Shown here piece by piece: positions 50,654 through 60,200 of a DNA stretch of 64,000 nucleotides. Location of the stretch: contig DAOLZQ010000003.1 in assembly GCA_035426385.1 (NCBI GenBank), positions 1 through 64,000 of the forward strand, in the 5' to 3' direction. How positions within the stretch are numbered: position 1 is the first letter of the stretch; the number at the start of each line of letters is the position of its first letter. The stretch comes from Parvibacillus sp035426385. Lineage in GTDB: Bacteria > Bacteroidota > Bacteroidia > Chitinophagales > Saprospiraceae. The notes under the pieces were generated by a model. The model saw only the letters and a list, made by a program, of their open reading frames with translations, ran no database searches and was not told the origin of the DNA. The translations under genes and the position numbers were made by a program.

Positions 50654-51994
50654 TTAGCTAAATTGGAAGTTCAGTCTTTTGCCGGGTTTATGGGGAAGTA
50701 GTTTACCTTCCTTATAGACTTGAGAGCCATTAACCCAAGTTCCCAGGATTCTGCCAGGCAGCGTGACGCCTTCGAGTGGGCTCCATTTGCATTTATATAA
50801 TAGATTGTCTTTTTCGATTGTCTCATAGTCATGGATATCTACCATCACCAGGTCTGCAAAGTAACCTTCTCTTATATAACCCCGTTCTTTAATTTTAAAG
50901 ATATCAGCAGGAGCGTGGCTCATTTTATCGACTATTTGCTCCAAGGTAATGCTCCCTTTTTTGTAATGGTACAGCATTAGCTGTAGACTTTGCTGTATCA
51001 AAGGAAGGCCAGCAGGTGCTTGCAGATAGGGTAGTGCTTTCTCTTCCTCAGTATGTGGTGCATGATCGGTAGCAATCACATCTATCCTTCCATCAAGTAC
51101 TCCCTGAAGAATAGCTTCCCTATCCTCGCTTGATTTTATGGCCGGATTACATTTTATTTTATTACCTAGTTGTGCATAGTTCTTATCGTCAAAATATAAA
51201 TGGTGAACACATGCTTCTGAAGTAATTCTCTTTTCTCTGCGATCTTTGATTTCGAAGAGAGAGAGTTCTCTAGCAGTACTTATATGTAAGATATGAAGCC
51301 GTGTGTTATGCTTTCGAGCCAGGTTGACTGCCTTAAAGGATGAAAGATAGCAGCCCTCAGCACTTCTGATTTGGGGGTGCATAGGTGGGGTAATCATATC
51401 TCCGTAACGAACTTTAAATTTCTGGAGGTTATTTCTAATGGTCATTTCATCTTCGCAGTGTGTAGCGATGAGTGCAGGACATTCCTTGAATATTTCTTCT
51501 AATGCAGTGTCACTTTCCACTAATAGGTTTCCTGTACTACTACCCATGAAAATTTTAACTCCACATACTTGATTGTAATCGGCTGATTTGATTACATCCA
51601 GATTATGTTCTGTGGCACCGAGATAAAAAGAATAATTGACCACGGAAGTCTCAGCTGCCCTCTGATATTTTTCTTCCAATAACTGTAATGTTATAGCTTC
51701 TGGCTTTGTATTGGGCATCTCCATATACGATGTGATACCCCCTGCAGCCGCTGCAGCAGATTCAGTAGCTATATTGCCTTTAGCAGGAAATCCTGGTTCT
51801 CTGAAATGTACCTGATCATCAATTATACCGGGCATTAGGTATTTGCTCATACCATTGATTTCAAGCCCTGATGCATTAATAACCGGAGCAATTTTGGTGA
51901 TTCGGTCACCACATACCATCACATCGGCATTGATTATAGTGCCTTCATTGACTATATTGATGCTTTTAAAGATGATAACTTCGTCTGTGGCCAT
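50654..51994 (-). CDS. pyrC: Dihydroorotase
   Basis: 446 residues, class I dihydroorotase/allantoinase type. Metal-site pieces: D-D-Q61-V-H63-F-R-E-P-G, the carboxylated Lys K147 in G-V-K-I-F-M-G-S-S, T-H179-C-E-D-E, L-H-I-L-H237-I-S-T, and A-T-D-H-A-P-H-T with the catalytic Asp. It closes carbamoyl-aspartate to dihydroorotate in pyrimidine synthesis. The first His of the usual H-x-H pair is Gln here. I recall the same D-D-Q-V-H-F-R-E-P-G in other Bacteroidota enzymes, so this is a lineage trait rather than damage. It is 1 base from the upstream methyltransferase gene. Confidence 0.92.
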   Translation of the reverse strand: MATDEVIIFKSINIVNEGTIINADVMVCGDRITKIAPVINASGLEINGMSKYLMPGIIDDQVHFREPGFPAKGNIATESAAAAAGGITSYMEMPNTKPEAITLQLLEEKYQRAAETSVVNYSFYLGATEHNLDVIKSADYNQVCGVKIFMGSSTGNLLVESDTALEEIFKECPALIATHCEDEMTIRNNLQKFKVRYGDMITPPMHPQIRSAEGCYLSSFKAVNLARKHNTRLHILHISTARELSLFEIKDRREKRITSEACVHHLYFDDKNYAQLGNKIKCNPAIKSSEDREAILQGVLDGRIDVIATDHAPHTEEEKALPYLQAPAGLPLIQQSLQLMLYHYKKGSITLEQIVDKMSHAPADIFKIKERGYIREGYFADLVMVDIHDYETIEKDNLLYKCKWSPLEGVTLPGRILGTWVNGSQVYKEGKLLPHKPGKRLNFQFS

Positions 51995-51995
51995 A

Positions 51996-52712
51996 TTATT
52001 TAATTGTTGCGATTACGATATATTGATAGTCCAGGCTGATGTCATCTGAAAGTAATATCTTGAATCCGGCATCGGTTAATTCGTTCTCTACCTGAGATAA
52101 ATCGATTTTTTGACTTGCCTGAGGCCCGAAAGGTAAGTTCTTTTTCTTATAGTCGATGATCATCAGTCTTGCATTTGGCTTAAGGTATAGCTTTAAGTTT
52201 TGGAGATATTTACCTCTATTAGTCAAGTACATGTATGTATTGGAAATAAAGGCAACATCCACTTTATCTTTACCAAGATTTGGATCATCTGCTTTGGCGA
52301 TTACAATTTTAAGCCTATCTGAGATTGCTGTATCCAACTTCATTGAAAGGATTTGCATAAGGTGAAGTGAGGCAGTATCAATATCTGAAGCAATCACTTT
52401 ATCTGCCTTCTGTAATAATCTGAAAGTAAAAAAACCTGTTCCAGCCCCAATATCAGCCACAGTTTGATTTTTCAGATCACCCAAAAGGTTAACTACCAAT
52501 TCCGGCTTTTGCCAAATTACCCGCTCAGGACCATTGTCGGAAGATAGCAGCATACTATCTGCTCTTTCACTAAGTATAATGTCGTCAGTCGAATCAGGCT
52601 TGTTCTCTTTTCTGAAACTATTGGTTTCTGTAGAGGATGTAGTATCACCTTTACAGCCTAGGATAAGCGCGAAAGCCAATACGCACATGATAGAAAGATT
52701 TTGATAATGCAT
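51996..52712 (-). CDS. Lipoprotein with class I SAM-dependent methyltransferase domain
   Basis: 238 residues. The signal peptide ends in L-I-L-G-C (Cys 20), so the protein should be lipidated and outside the cytoplasm. A linker rich in Ser, Thr and Asp is followed by a complete methyltransferase domain from about 75: V-A-D-I-G-A-G-T-G-F-F (SAM loop), V-I-A-S-D-I-D (acidic residue for ribose), V-A-F-I-S-N-T-Y-M-Y and L-M-I-I-D-Y-K-K. It resembles UbiE/COG4798-type methyltransferases. SAM is not known to be plentiful outside the cytoplasm, so either the signal does not work, SAM is exported, or the fold has a new role. It is the first gene of the operon ending in kmo. Confidence 0.82.
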   Translation of the reverse strand: MHYQNLSIMCVLAFALILGCKGDTTSSTETNSFRKENKPDSTDDIILSERADSMLLSSDNGPERVIWQKPELVVNLLGDLKNQTVADIGAGTGFFTFRLLQKADKVIASDIDTASLHLMQILSMKLDTAISDRLKIVIAKADDPNLGKDKVDVAFISNTYMYLTNRGKYLQNLKLYLKPNARLMIIDYKKKNLPFGPQASQKIDLSQVENELTDAGFKILLSDDISLDYQYIVIATIK

Positions 52713-52731
52713 AAGTTTGATACAGTTGACT

Positions 52732-52739
52732 CAAAAGTA
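52732..52739 (-). promoter_or_regulatory. Bacteroidota -7 element TACTTTTG for the methyltransferase-to-kmo operon
   Basis: On the minus strand TACTTTTG lies 19 bases before the ATG at 52712, giving a leader of about 15 bases. The five genes 52712-46098 have gaps of 11 bases or less, or overlap, so this may drive them all. The -33 element is weak. Confidence 0.4.
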
Positions 52740-52797
52740 AGTAAAAAGATTTTCTCGGGATTTTATAAATAGTTGGCCGGAAGTACATCAAATATTA

Positions 52798-52805
52798 TAT
52801 TTTTG
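52798..52805 (+). promoter_or_regulatory. Bacteroidota -7 element TATTTTTG for the CNNM-type gene
   Basis: Full TAnnTTTG match with a GTTGG about 21 bases upstream as a -33 candidate. The leader would be about 55 bases. Confidence 0.45.
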
Positions 52806-52864
52806 TTCAGAACAAAAGTGCATTGTGTGGTTGAATAGTGAGGAGGCACTCTGAAAATAGGTAA

Positions 52865-54160
52865 ATGGAAGTAGCGATATTACTGGCGCTGATCATACTC
52901 AATGGGTTTTTTTCAATGAGTGAGATAGCCCTTATATCATCAAAAAAAGCAAGATTAGTCGATAAAGCCACAAAGGGCGATAAGAACGCGATACTTGCAT
53001 TGAAATTGCTTGATAACCCGGATAGTTTTTTGTCTTCGGTTCAAGTAGGAATTACGCTTATAGGCGTAGTTTCAGGTGCCTATGGTAGTCAAGTATTTAC
53101 CAGCCCGCTGGAAGCTCATTTCCTTCAAATACCTATGGTCGCAGCATATGCACATCCGCTGGCTTTTGGAATAGTCATTACTACCATCACATACCTGAGC
53201 ATAGTCATGGGTGAATTATTGCCTAAAAAAATTGGTTTGATCTATTCTGATCAAATTGCTTCTTTCATGGCACCGGCACTTAATTTGTTTTCTAGAATAA
53301 CATATCCCATCGTTTGGTTCTTTTCTAAATCTACGTATTTATTGAGCAAGCTCTTCTTCCTTAAAGAGAATGAATCAGATAAGGTATCTGAAGACGAATT
53401 GAAGATGATGGTAAAAATGGCAAATGAAGGCGGTGCCATTGACAATAAGGAAAGTGAGCTGATACACAATATATTACGATTTGCAGACAGAAAAGCTTAC
53501 TCTGTCATGACTCCGCGCAATGAAGTGGCCTGGCTAGACATTAACGAATCAAATGAAGAGATCCATGATGACATCATCGAAAGTGGCATGACGAAGTTTC
53601 CTGTTTGTGATGATTCATTGGACAACTTTATGGGGGTGCTCAACCTGAAAGATTATTTGATGAACCGAAATAAGCCAGGATTCAATATTACTCAGATCAT
53701 GTCTCCGGCTGTCAGTATTCCCGAAAATTTGACCGCACTAAAAATACTTGAAAATTTTAGAAAAGAGAGAAGGTATTTTGGTATGGTGATCAATGAGTTT
53801 GGTTCAGTAGAGGGCATAATAACACTTCACGATCTGACCGAAAACATTTTTGGTTATTTACCTGACCTTGAGGAAGAGGAAGAAATCATGGTTTTTAAGC
53901 GAGAGGATGGTACTTTTCTGGTGGATGGATCATGCCAGATCGATGAACTAAGAGAGTTCATTATTATTGATGAATTTTTCGATGAGGATCTGGATTATAC
54001 CACCATTGCGGGATTTATCATGGATAAGCTGGGTAAAATTCCGGTCATCGGTGATCATCTGGTGGACAATGGTTACCGATTTGAAATCATAGATCTGGAC
54101 AAGAGTAAGGTTGATAAAGTGCTAGTCGAAAAAATAAAAGAAGAAAACACTACCGATTAA
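52865..54160 (+). CDS. CNNM/HlyC/CorC family membrane protein with CBS domains
   Basis: 431 residues. The DUF21/CNNM membrane domain (about 1-185) starts I-L-N-G-F-F-S-M-S-E-I-A-L-I and includes V-Q-V-G-I-T-L-I-G-V and M-G-E-L-L-P-K-K-I, the ion-site motifs of the family. A pair of CBS domains (about 200-330, V-M-T-P-R-N-E-V) and a CorC_HlyC domain (about 345-425) follow. Members are linked to Mg2+ (or Co2+) efflux or sensing, although many are annotated as hemolysins. It is convergent with yqgE and has its own promoter. Confidence 0.92.
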   Translation: MEVAILLALIILNGFFSMSEIALISSKKARLVDKATKGDKNAILALKLLDNPDSFLSSVQVGITLIGVVSGAYGSQVFTSPLEAHFLQIPMVAAYAHPLAFGIVITTITYLSIVMGELLPKKIGLIYSDQIASFMAPALNLFSRITYPIVWFFSKSTYLLSKLFFLKENESDKVSEDELKMMVKMANEGGAIDNKESELIHNILRFADRKAYSVMTPRNEVAWLDINESNEEIHDDIIESGMTKFPVCDDSLDNFMGVLNLKDYLMNRNKPGFNITQIMSPAVSIPENLTALKILENFRKERRYFGMVINEFGSVEGIITLHDLTENIFGYLPDLEEEEEIMVFKREDGTFLVDGSCQIDELREFIIIDEFFDEDLDYTTIAGFIMDKLGKIPVIGDHLVDNGYRFEIIDLDKSKVDKVLVEKIKEENTTD

Positions 54161-54205
54161 ATCAATTCTAATTGTTTTAAGAAATCTGATATAACTCCTT
54201 CATTA

Positions 54206-54769
54206 TCAATTTAGATTGATGCTGTCAGGAATCTCTGATAGAATACTAAAAACATCGCTTTTATTCATCATAACCTGCTTCCATAATTTTTGGTGATCAC
54301 TCTTAAACACATAGTTTGGATCCCCATAAGCTACGACCCATGAGCCTGTTTCCAGTTCTTCTTCCAGTTGCTGAGGTGACCAGCCTGAATATCCTACATA
54401 AAATTTTATCTGAGAAGGCTTGATAAGTTCAGTTCTGATGAGAAACTTTAATTTATCATAATCTCCACCCCAATAGACCCCATTTAGAACATAATGGCTT
54501 CCCTCCAATAGCTCACCTACAGTATGGAGGTAATGGATGGTATCGTTGGCTACAGGACCACCATAGAATACCGGAGAATCAAATTCCGGAAAACTAGCCA
54601 GCAGGTCCCCCACATTCATTTCTAGTGGTTTGTTCAGAATAAAACCTACACTGCCAGTATCATGATAATCAGTTAACAAAATAGCTGCCTGCTTAAAATT
54701 GGTGTCTTCCATAAAGGGCTGGGCCAACAATATATCACCTTGCTTCAGTTTAGTTTTATTTTTACTCAT
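54206..54769 (-). CDS. YqgE/AlgH family protein
   Basis: 187 residues. L-A-Q-P-F-M-E-D-T-N-F near residue 15, then S-V-G-F-I-L-N-K-P-L, V-F-Y-G-G-P-V and Y-V-G-Y-S-G-W-S-P-Q-Q-L-E-E-E are the family's signature. The function is not settled; in Pseudomonas AlgH was linked to alginate regulation. It starts 5 bases after fabD and is probably co-transcribed. Confidence 0.93.
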   Translation of the reverse strand: MSKNKTKLKQGDILLAQPFMEDTNFKQAAILLTDYHDTGSVGFILNKPLEMNVGDLLASFPEFDSPVFYGGPVANDTIHYLHTVGELLEGSHYVLNGVYWGGDYDKLKFLIRTELIKPSQIKFYVGYSGWSPQQLEEELETGSWVVAYGDPNYVFKSDHQKLWKQVMMNKSDVFSILSEIPDSINLN

Positions 54770-54774
54770 AATAC

Positions 54775-55653
54775 TTATGCTGTTGTTGATTCTATGGTTC
54801 TATCGATTTTTCTGAGTAATCCTCTGAGAACTGAGCCACTACCTCCGATTTCTATTGCTGAAGTCATGCCATCAGCAATCATATTTCTCATGGTTTGAGT
54901 CCATCTCACTGGAGCAGTTAACTGATCCACTAATTTTTGTCTTATAATGTCAACTTCTATAGAGGGCAGTGCATCTGAATTTTGGTATATGGGGATCTTA
55001 GGACTAGAAAACTTAGTTGCCATGATAATAGATTCTAGTTTGATCTTTGCGTGTTCCATAAGAGGTGAGTGAAATGCGCCACCAACCGGCAGTACAATGG
55101 CTTTAACAGCCCCTGCTGATAAGCATTGTGCACAAGCCAGTTCTATTCCTTTCAGACTACCTGAGATCACTAATTGGCCCGGTGAATTATAATTTGCCGG
55201 TACGACAGTCTCCGATATATCATTGCAGATATCTTCTATGACATCATCGCCTAATCCAATGATAGCAGCCATAGTGCCTGGATTGGCTTTACATGCTTCT
55301 TCCATGGCTGCTGCACGATGAGCAACTAACTTCAACCCATCTTCAAAACTTAAGCCACCCGCACAAGTCAAAGCGGAAAACTCACCCAATGAGTGGCCTG
55401 CAGACATATCCGAGAACAAATCAGAGGCCAGTGTGGTGTATTTAGCATAAGAATGAATAAAGATGGCCGGCTGCGTAATATCAGTGCGTTTGAGTGCTTC
55501 AGCATCACTTCCAAACATTACCTCAGAGATATTGAATCCCAAAATATTGTTTGCTTGCTCAAAAATATCTTTGATATGCTCATTCGTCTCATAAAGATCC
55601 TGACCCATTCCGGCAAATTGGGCACCCTGGCCTGGAAAAAGAAATGCTTTCAT
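54775..55653 (-). CDS. fabD: ACP S-malonyltransferase FabD
   Basis: 292 residues. F-P-G-Q-G-A-Q (6-12), active-site G-H-S88-L-G in S-A-G-H-S-L-G-E-F, an Arg in A-H-R-A-A-A-M near 113, and the catalytic His in G-G-A-F-H-S-P-L-M. It loads malonyl from CoA onto ACP for fatty-acid synthesis. No malonyltransferase is in the ketosynthase operon at 7.9-14.7 kb, so this housekeeping enzyme is the likely malonyl source there too. The gene is followed after 5 bases by yqgE. Confidence 0.95.
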   Translation of the reverse strand: MKAFLFPGQGAQFAGMGQDLYETNEHIKDIFEQANNILGFNISEVMFGSDAEALKRTDITQPAIFIHSYAKYTTLASDLFSDMSAGHSLGEFSALTCAGGLSFEDGLKLVAHRAAAMEEACKANPGTMAAIIGLGDDVIEDICNDISETVVPANYNSPGQLVISGSLKGIELACAQCLSAGAVKAIVLPVGGAFHSPLMEHAKIKLESIIMATKFSSPKIPIYQNSDALPSIEVDIIRQKLVDQLTAPVRWTQTMRNMIADGMTSAIEIGGSGSVLRGLLRKIDRTIESTTA

Positions 55654-55780
55654 CGCAGTATTTAAATTAATATATTAATATAAAATTAAATATAAGAATA
55701 ATTGATATTCTACATTAAACCCCAATTATACACAACAGTTTTTATTTGATTACTATCGGTTGTAGGAAACTCACCATTTT

Positions 55781-57124
55781 TTAACTAAGAATAGCTTGAG
55801 TCTTCCATTTCTTTCTGGAGAAAAACCAAATCACGCCGACTAATTGGACTAGCCAATAAAGTATCTCGGTGCTCCAGGCCATATTTAGTGAACCATTGAT
55901 GACATCCACAACTAAATATATGGACACTAAGTAGAAGAAAGCGCTAAAGATTTGAATCATAAGTCCATACATCGTAGCACCAATACCTGCAATACCATTT
56001 ACATAAATTGAGATGGGAGTGTAGAGCGCGATGATGACCATTAATATCATTAGAGTTGGCTTAGAGTCTGTCAGTATCCTGGAATCTTTAGTACCGATAA
56101 TGGGGTAAAGTATGAAGTCAGGGAATAGAATAATGGGCAATGCTACCACGGCTGTTAGCAAAAAGCAGATAATTGCCGTCTTTTTCATAGTTGGTAAAAT
56201 AGCATCCACTTGATTTTGACCAGCCAGATTACTGACAATGGTATTTGTAGTGGAGCTAAAGCCCCAGCACGGAATGGATAATATCAGATATACAATTCTC
56301 ACGAGATTGGAGATGGCCATAGCATGTACTCCCATATCTTCAATAATACTGAAAAATATAAACCAGGATCCTAGACCTACGAAATTTTGTACAACTATGG
56401 GTGTAGCCAGTTGTAATTGCCGCTTAATATCGTTCCAGTGGAAATCGGGTCTTGAAAATATATTGAAAGCTTTTATATGCTTATCATATCTCATGTAAAT
56501 GAAAAATATTATAACAGCAATACCTTCGGAAATCGTGCTTGCGAGAGCAGAGCCTCCAATACCCATACCAGGAAATCCAAATTTTCCGAAAATGAGCGAG
56601 TAATTGAGAAATCCATTTAAAAAGAGCAAGAAAATAGTTTCGTACAGAATAAATTTAGTGCGTGCAATCCCTGTGTAGAGTGCTATTAGAGTCACTGCTG
56701 CATAAGAAAAAAATATGCCGTAAGACCTATATTGTATAAACTCCAAACTGGCATGGTAAATGGAGTCATTTTGAATAAATAAACTGAAAAACCATGCACT
56801 GCCAAACTTCATGAATAGGAACATCCCTATGGCAAGGATAAACTCAAATATTCCCAATGCGTGAAAATGTCGTCTGATTCCTGCGATATTCTGTTGTCCG
56901 GCCATATTAGCGATGAGAATCTGGCCTCCCTTTGAAAAGCCGTAACCAATCGCATTGATAGCCAAATAGAAAACGCCTACAAAGCCTATTGCGGCAAAAT
57001 CAGTTTCACTTAGCTGACTCAAAAAGATACTATCGGAAAGCTGGATGATGTTCTGAGCAGCGCTACCCACCATGATGGGTAACGCTATAGTTATAATCTG
57101 CCTTGTTGTAGGTGTTATTCTCAT
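55781..57124 (-). CDS. MATE family efflux transporter
   Basis: 447 residues with about 12 hydrophobic helices in two similar halves. I-A-L-P-I-M-V-G-S-A near the N-terminus and A-T-P-I-V-V-Q-N-F in the second half are matching positions of the MatE repeat. It exports cationic compounds or drugs using Na+ or H+. The ATG at 57124 is preferred over a TTG two codons upstream. No antibiotic or metabolite gene is next to it to suggest the cargo. Confidence 0.9.
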   Translation of the reverse strand: MRITPTTRQIITIALPIMVGSAAQNIIQLSDSIFLSQLSETDFAAIGFVGVFYLAINAIGYGFSKGGQILIANMAGQQNIAGIRRHFHALGIFEFILAIGMFLFMKFGSAWFFSLFIQNDSIYHASLEFIQYRSYGIFFSYAAVTLIALYTGIARTKFILYETIFLLFLNGFLNYSLIFGKFGFPGMGIGGSALASTISEGIAVIIFFIYMRYDKHIKAFNIFSRPDFHWNDIKRQLQLATPIVVQNFVGLGSWFIFFSIIEDMGVHAMAISNLVRIVYLILSIPCWGFSSTTNTIVSNLAGQNQVDAILPTMKKTAIICFLLTAVVALPIILFPDFILYPIIGTKDSRILTDSKPTLMILMVIIALYTPISIYVNGIAGIGATMYGLMIQIFSAFFYLVSIYLVVDVINGSLNMAWSTEILYWLVQLVGVIWFFSRKKWKTQAILS

Positions 57125-57214
57125 CAACAATGAATCCCTTTAGGGTTACTAAAGGTATAGTATATTAGTAAATACAGCAAGATCCTTTTTAGTTCAAGCG
57201 GTAAGACTAATGCA

Positions 57215-57247
57215 TAAAAAAGAAAAGACCGGAGATTGACCCCGGCC
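57215..57247 (-). terminator. Terminator after the giant T9SS type B gene
   Basis: On the minus strand GGCCGG (57247-57242) pairs with CCGGTC (57232-57227), with one G-U pair, and is followed by TTTTCTTTTTT (57226-57216). The loop is 9 bases. Clear intrinsic terminator about 28 bases after the stop codon. Confidence 0.7.
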
Positions 57248-57274
57248 TCTATTCTTTATTTTACTATGTGTGTA

Positions 57275-60200
57275 TTATCTGATCAGAGTAATATCTCCCT
57301 TCACAATCTCAGTAGTACCGTCGAATAACTCAATCTCCAGCCAATAGACAAATACTGCAGGTGTCATAGGTTGTCCTTTCAGCTTACCGTCCCAACCGTG
57401 AGTTTGGTCATTGGGTGGGAAATCTTTTTCTTCAAACACTTTTTCACCCCAACGGTCAAATATCTGGAAAGAAATGATTTTCTTTATTTCCTTGGTATTG
57501 GTGGACACTATGACTTTGTCGTTTTTACCATCACCATTTGGTGTGAATATGTTGGGTACGAAGATATTTACGCCCTTCTTAACTATAATTCGTTTATCAT
57601 CTGAGTCTGTACAGCCATTTTTATCTTTCACCTCCACTCTGTAAGTAGTAGTTTGGTTGGGAAAGACATTGATGGTAAAGCAATCTGTACAATTAATGAA
57701 ATCATAATCAGACGAGTAGGTAATGGTAGCGACATTAGAATCAGGTATAGAAATGATTGGATCTATTAGTACAGTGTCTCCAATCTTGATGATGGTATCA
57801 TTTCCTAAGTCCACAGTTAATAACTGTGGATTTTTAAATGTGGTAGAAAGATCTATTCTACAACCGGTAGCATCTATCATGGTAATTTTAAAGGTTCCGG
57901 CTCCTAGATTATTCCAGGAAGAGGCAGCCCCAGGCGCACCATCATTAAAGGCATACTGATAGGGCTGATTTCCACCGACTACTTTATCAATCTTGATATA
58001 TCCATTAGTATAATTGTGGCAGGAAGGTCCCACAGCTGTGATATCAACACGCTCCGGAATACCTTCAGCTACAATCTCGACTGTATCTGATTTTTCACAA
58101 CCACAATTGATATCCTTCACAGTGAGGACATAGATACCAGGCAGAGTTATTATGTTCTGCAATTGGTTCGGAAATTGTACCGGGTTGCCATTTTTGATAT
58201 CTCTCCATGCATAGCTGTATGCTGGACCTTGTGAAGCTGCTGCTCCGATTGAAGCTTCCTTATCCGTACAGGTTAGTTTCTGGTCAGCTCCGGCGTCTGC
58301 GATTGGTATACCACAGATATGAACATTTACGTCAATATCTGAGCCTGGACAACTTCCTGATGAATTGAATCTATAATTGAAGGTATAATCACCCGCTTTC
58401 AGATCCTTAACTTTCAAAATAGCAGTAGTAGGCGTAAATGCAGTGCCTGCATTTCCTATCACATCGGACCAAATACCTCCGGAATCTTCGCCTGTGATTT
58501 CGTCAAAGAGATCGAGAACTTGAACTGTTCCCTCACAGAATTCTTTAGAGCTACCATTCTTACCTGCTGTTTTATATTCAGAAATAACCACTGTAAGTTG
58601 ATCTGTCGAAGGACAACCTACGGGTATATTATCATAGGTAAATTCTAGTGTATATGTTCCTCCGGTAGCATTTGTCACTGCGAAGGTATTGTTAGTGATG
58701 GTAGCGAATCCGGCTCCTATTGGAGAAACTATCCTCCAGGTACCCGTTGCAGCTGTAGGTAATGGCAAGGTAACTGCTGTGGCATTATTGCATATCGGAC
58801 TGATGGCCGGTAGTGGAGGTAATGGCGGACAAGCACAATTATCAACTACGTTGACCGTAATTGATTGTGGTGTATTGGGACACGGTGCTACAGCAGTGTT
58901 TGGGGTAAATGTAAAGGTGTAAGTTCCTACAGCTACGCCACTGAAATTCCATTTTCCACCCCCTAAATTGATTGCACCTGAAGTGCCGGGGTCCCAGCTT
59001 CCGTTTACTAGGGCAGAAGCCCAAACTTTGTTACCGTTGATATCAAGAATATCAGCGTCAATATTGGAAGGATCGGTATTACATACATCTACTATTGTTT
59101 TCAACTGATAAATAACAGCTGGATTGACGGTAAGCTGTATAGTCACCACACTATCACAATCCACCGGGACATTATCATTGATTTCGAAGCTGAAGTGATA
59201 AACTCCCGGTGCCTTTCCTGTTGCATCGAAAATACCTGAGCCCATCGGTACATTGACAGGTCCTGACGGATCTTGTATTATCTTCCATGAGCCAGGTAGA
59301 GATGAGTTTATCATCAGTCCGAGATCTTTAGAGCCATTGTCGTTGCAGAGCACGTCTGAAGGTTGTAATACACTGAGGTCAGGGCAATTACATTCGTCTG
59401 TCACACGCACTATCACTGTCTCAGATGCATCTGTACAAGGTGCAATCGCAGTATTGGTGCGGTAAGTGAAGTGATAGTCACCTGCTGGTACACCGGTAAA
59501 GTCATAGTTTGTTCCGCTGACAAGTGTACCTACATTATCATCATTAGTCCAGGTTCCTGATGGAACAGATTGACCACCCAGAAATAGAGTCAGGTCTAGC
59601 TTGGTTTTTATCGGATTAGGAGAGCTGTTACATACTTTCAGTACATCGACAAGATCAATTTTAACCTCCGGATAAACATCAATAGTCACAGTGACAGTAC
59701 TATCACAATCTGAAGGAATACTTTCAGTAATAGTGAATTTGAAAGTATAAGCTCCGGGAGCTTTCCCTGTTGCATCGAATAGTGTATTCGCCAGAGTTAT
59801 ATTGACCGGACCGGAAGGATCTGATATTAGTGTCCATTTTCCGGTTTTATTTGAATTGATCATTGTACTTAGATCCTTTGTGCCTCCACTGTTACAGAGC
59901 TTTTCATTCGGCTGGATAACAGTGAGAGTAGGACAAGCACAGTCAATAGTGACGTTGACTATGACTGTCTGTGTATCATTGGGGCAAGGAGCTACTGCAG
60001 TGGATGTGATATATATAAAAGTATATTGTCCAGCTGATACACCCGCAAAGTTGATCGTGTCATTGCTAAGCTGGGCGCCAACATTGCTTACATTCGTCCA
60101 ACTACCCGGGATAATGTTCCCAACGAAGAATTTTTTCATATCCAGCTTAGTCTTATAGGCAGTAGGTGAGCTGTTGCAGACTAAAAGTTCAGGAACCATA

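Noticed and set aside
54161..54205. Possible terminator between the CNNM-type gene and yqgE
   Set aside because: No stem with a T-run could be found on either strand.
57131..57150. Small inverted repeat CCTTTA-N7-TAAAGG upstream of the MATE gene
   Set aside because: Only 6 bp, no T-tail and no match to a promoter; probably chance.
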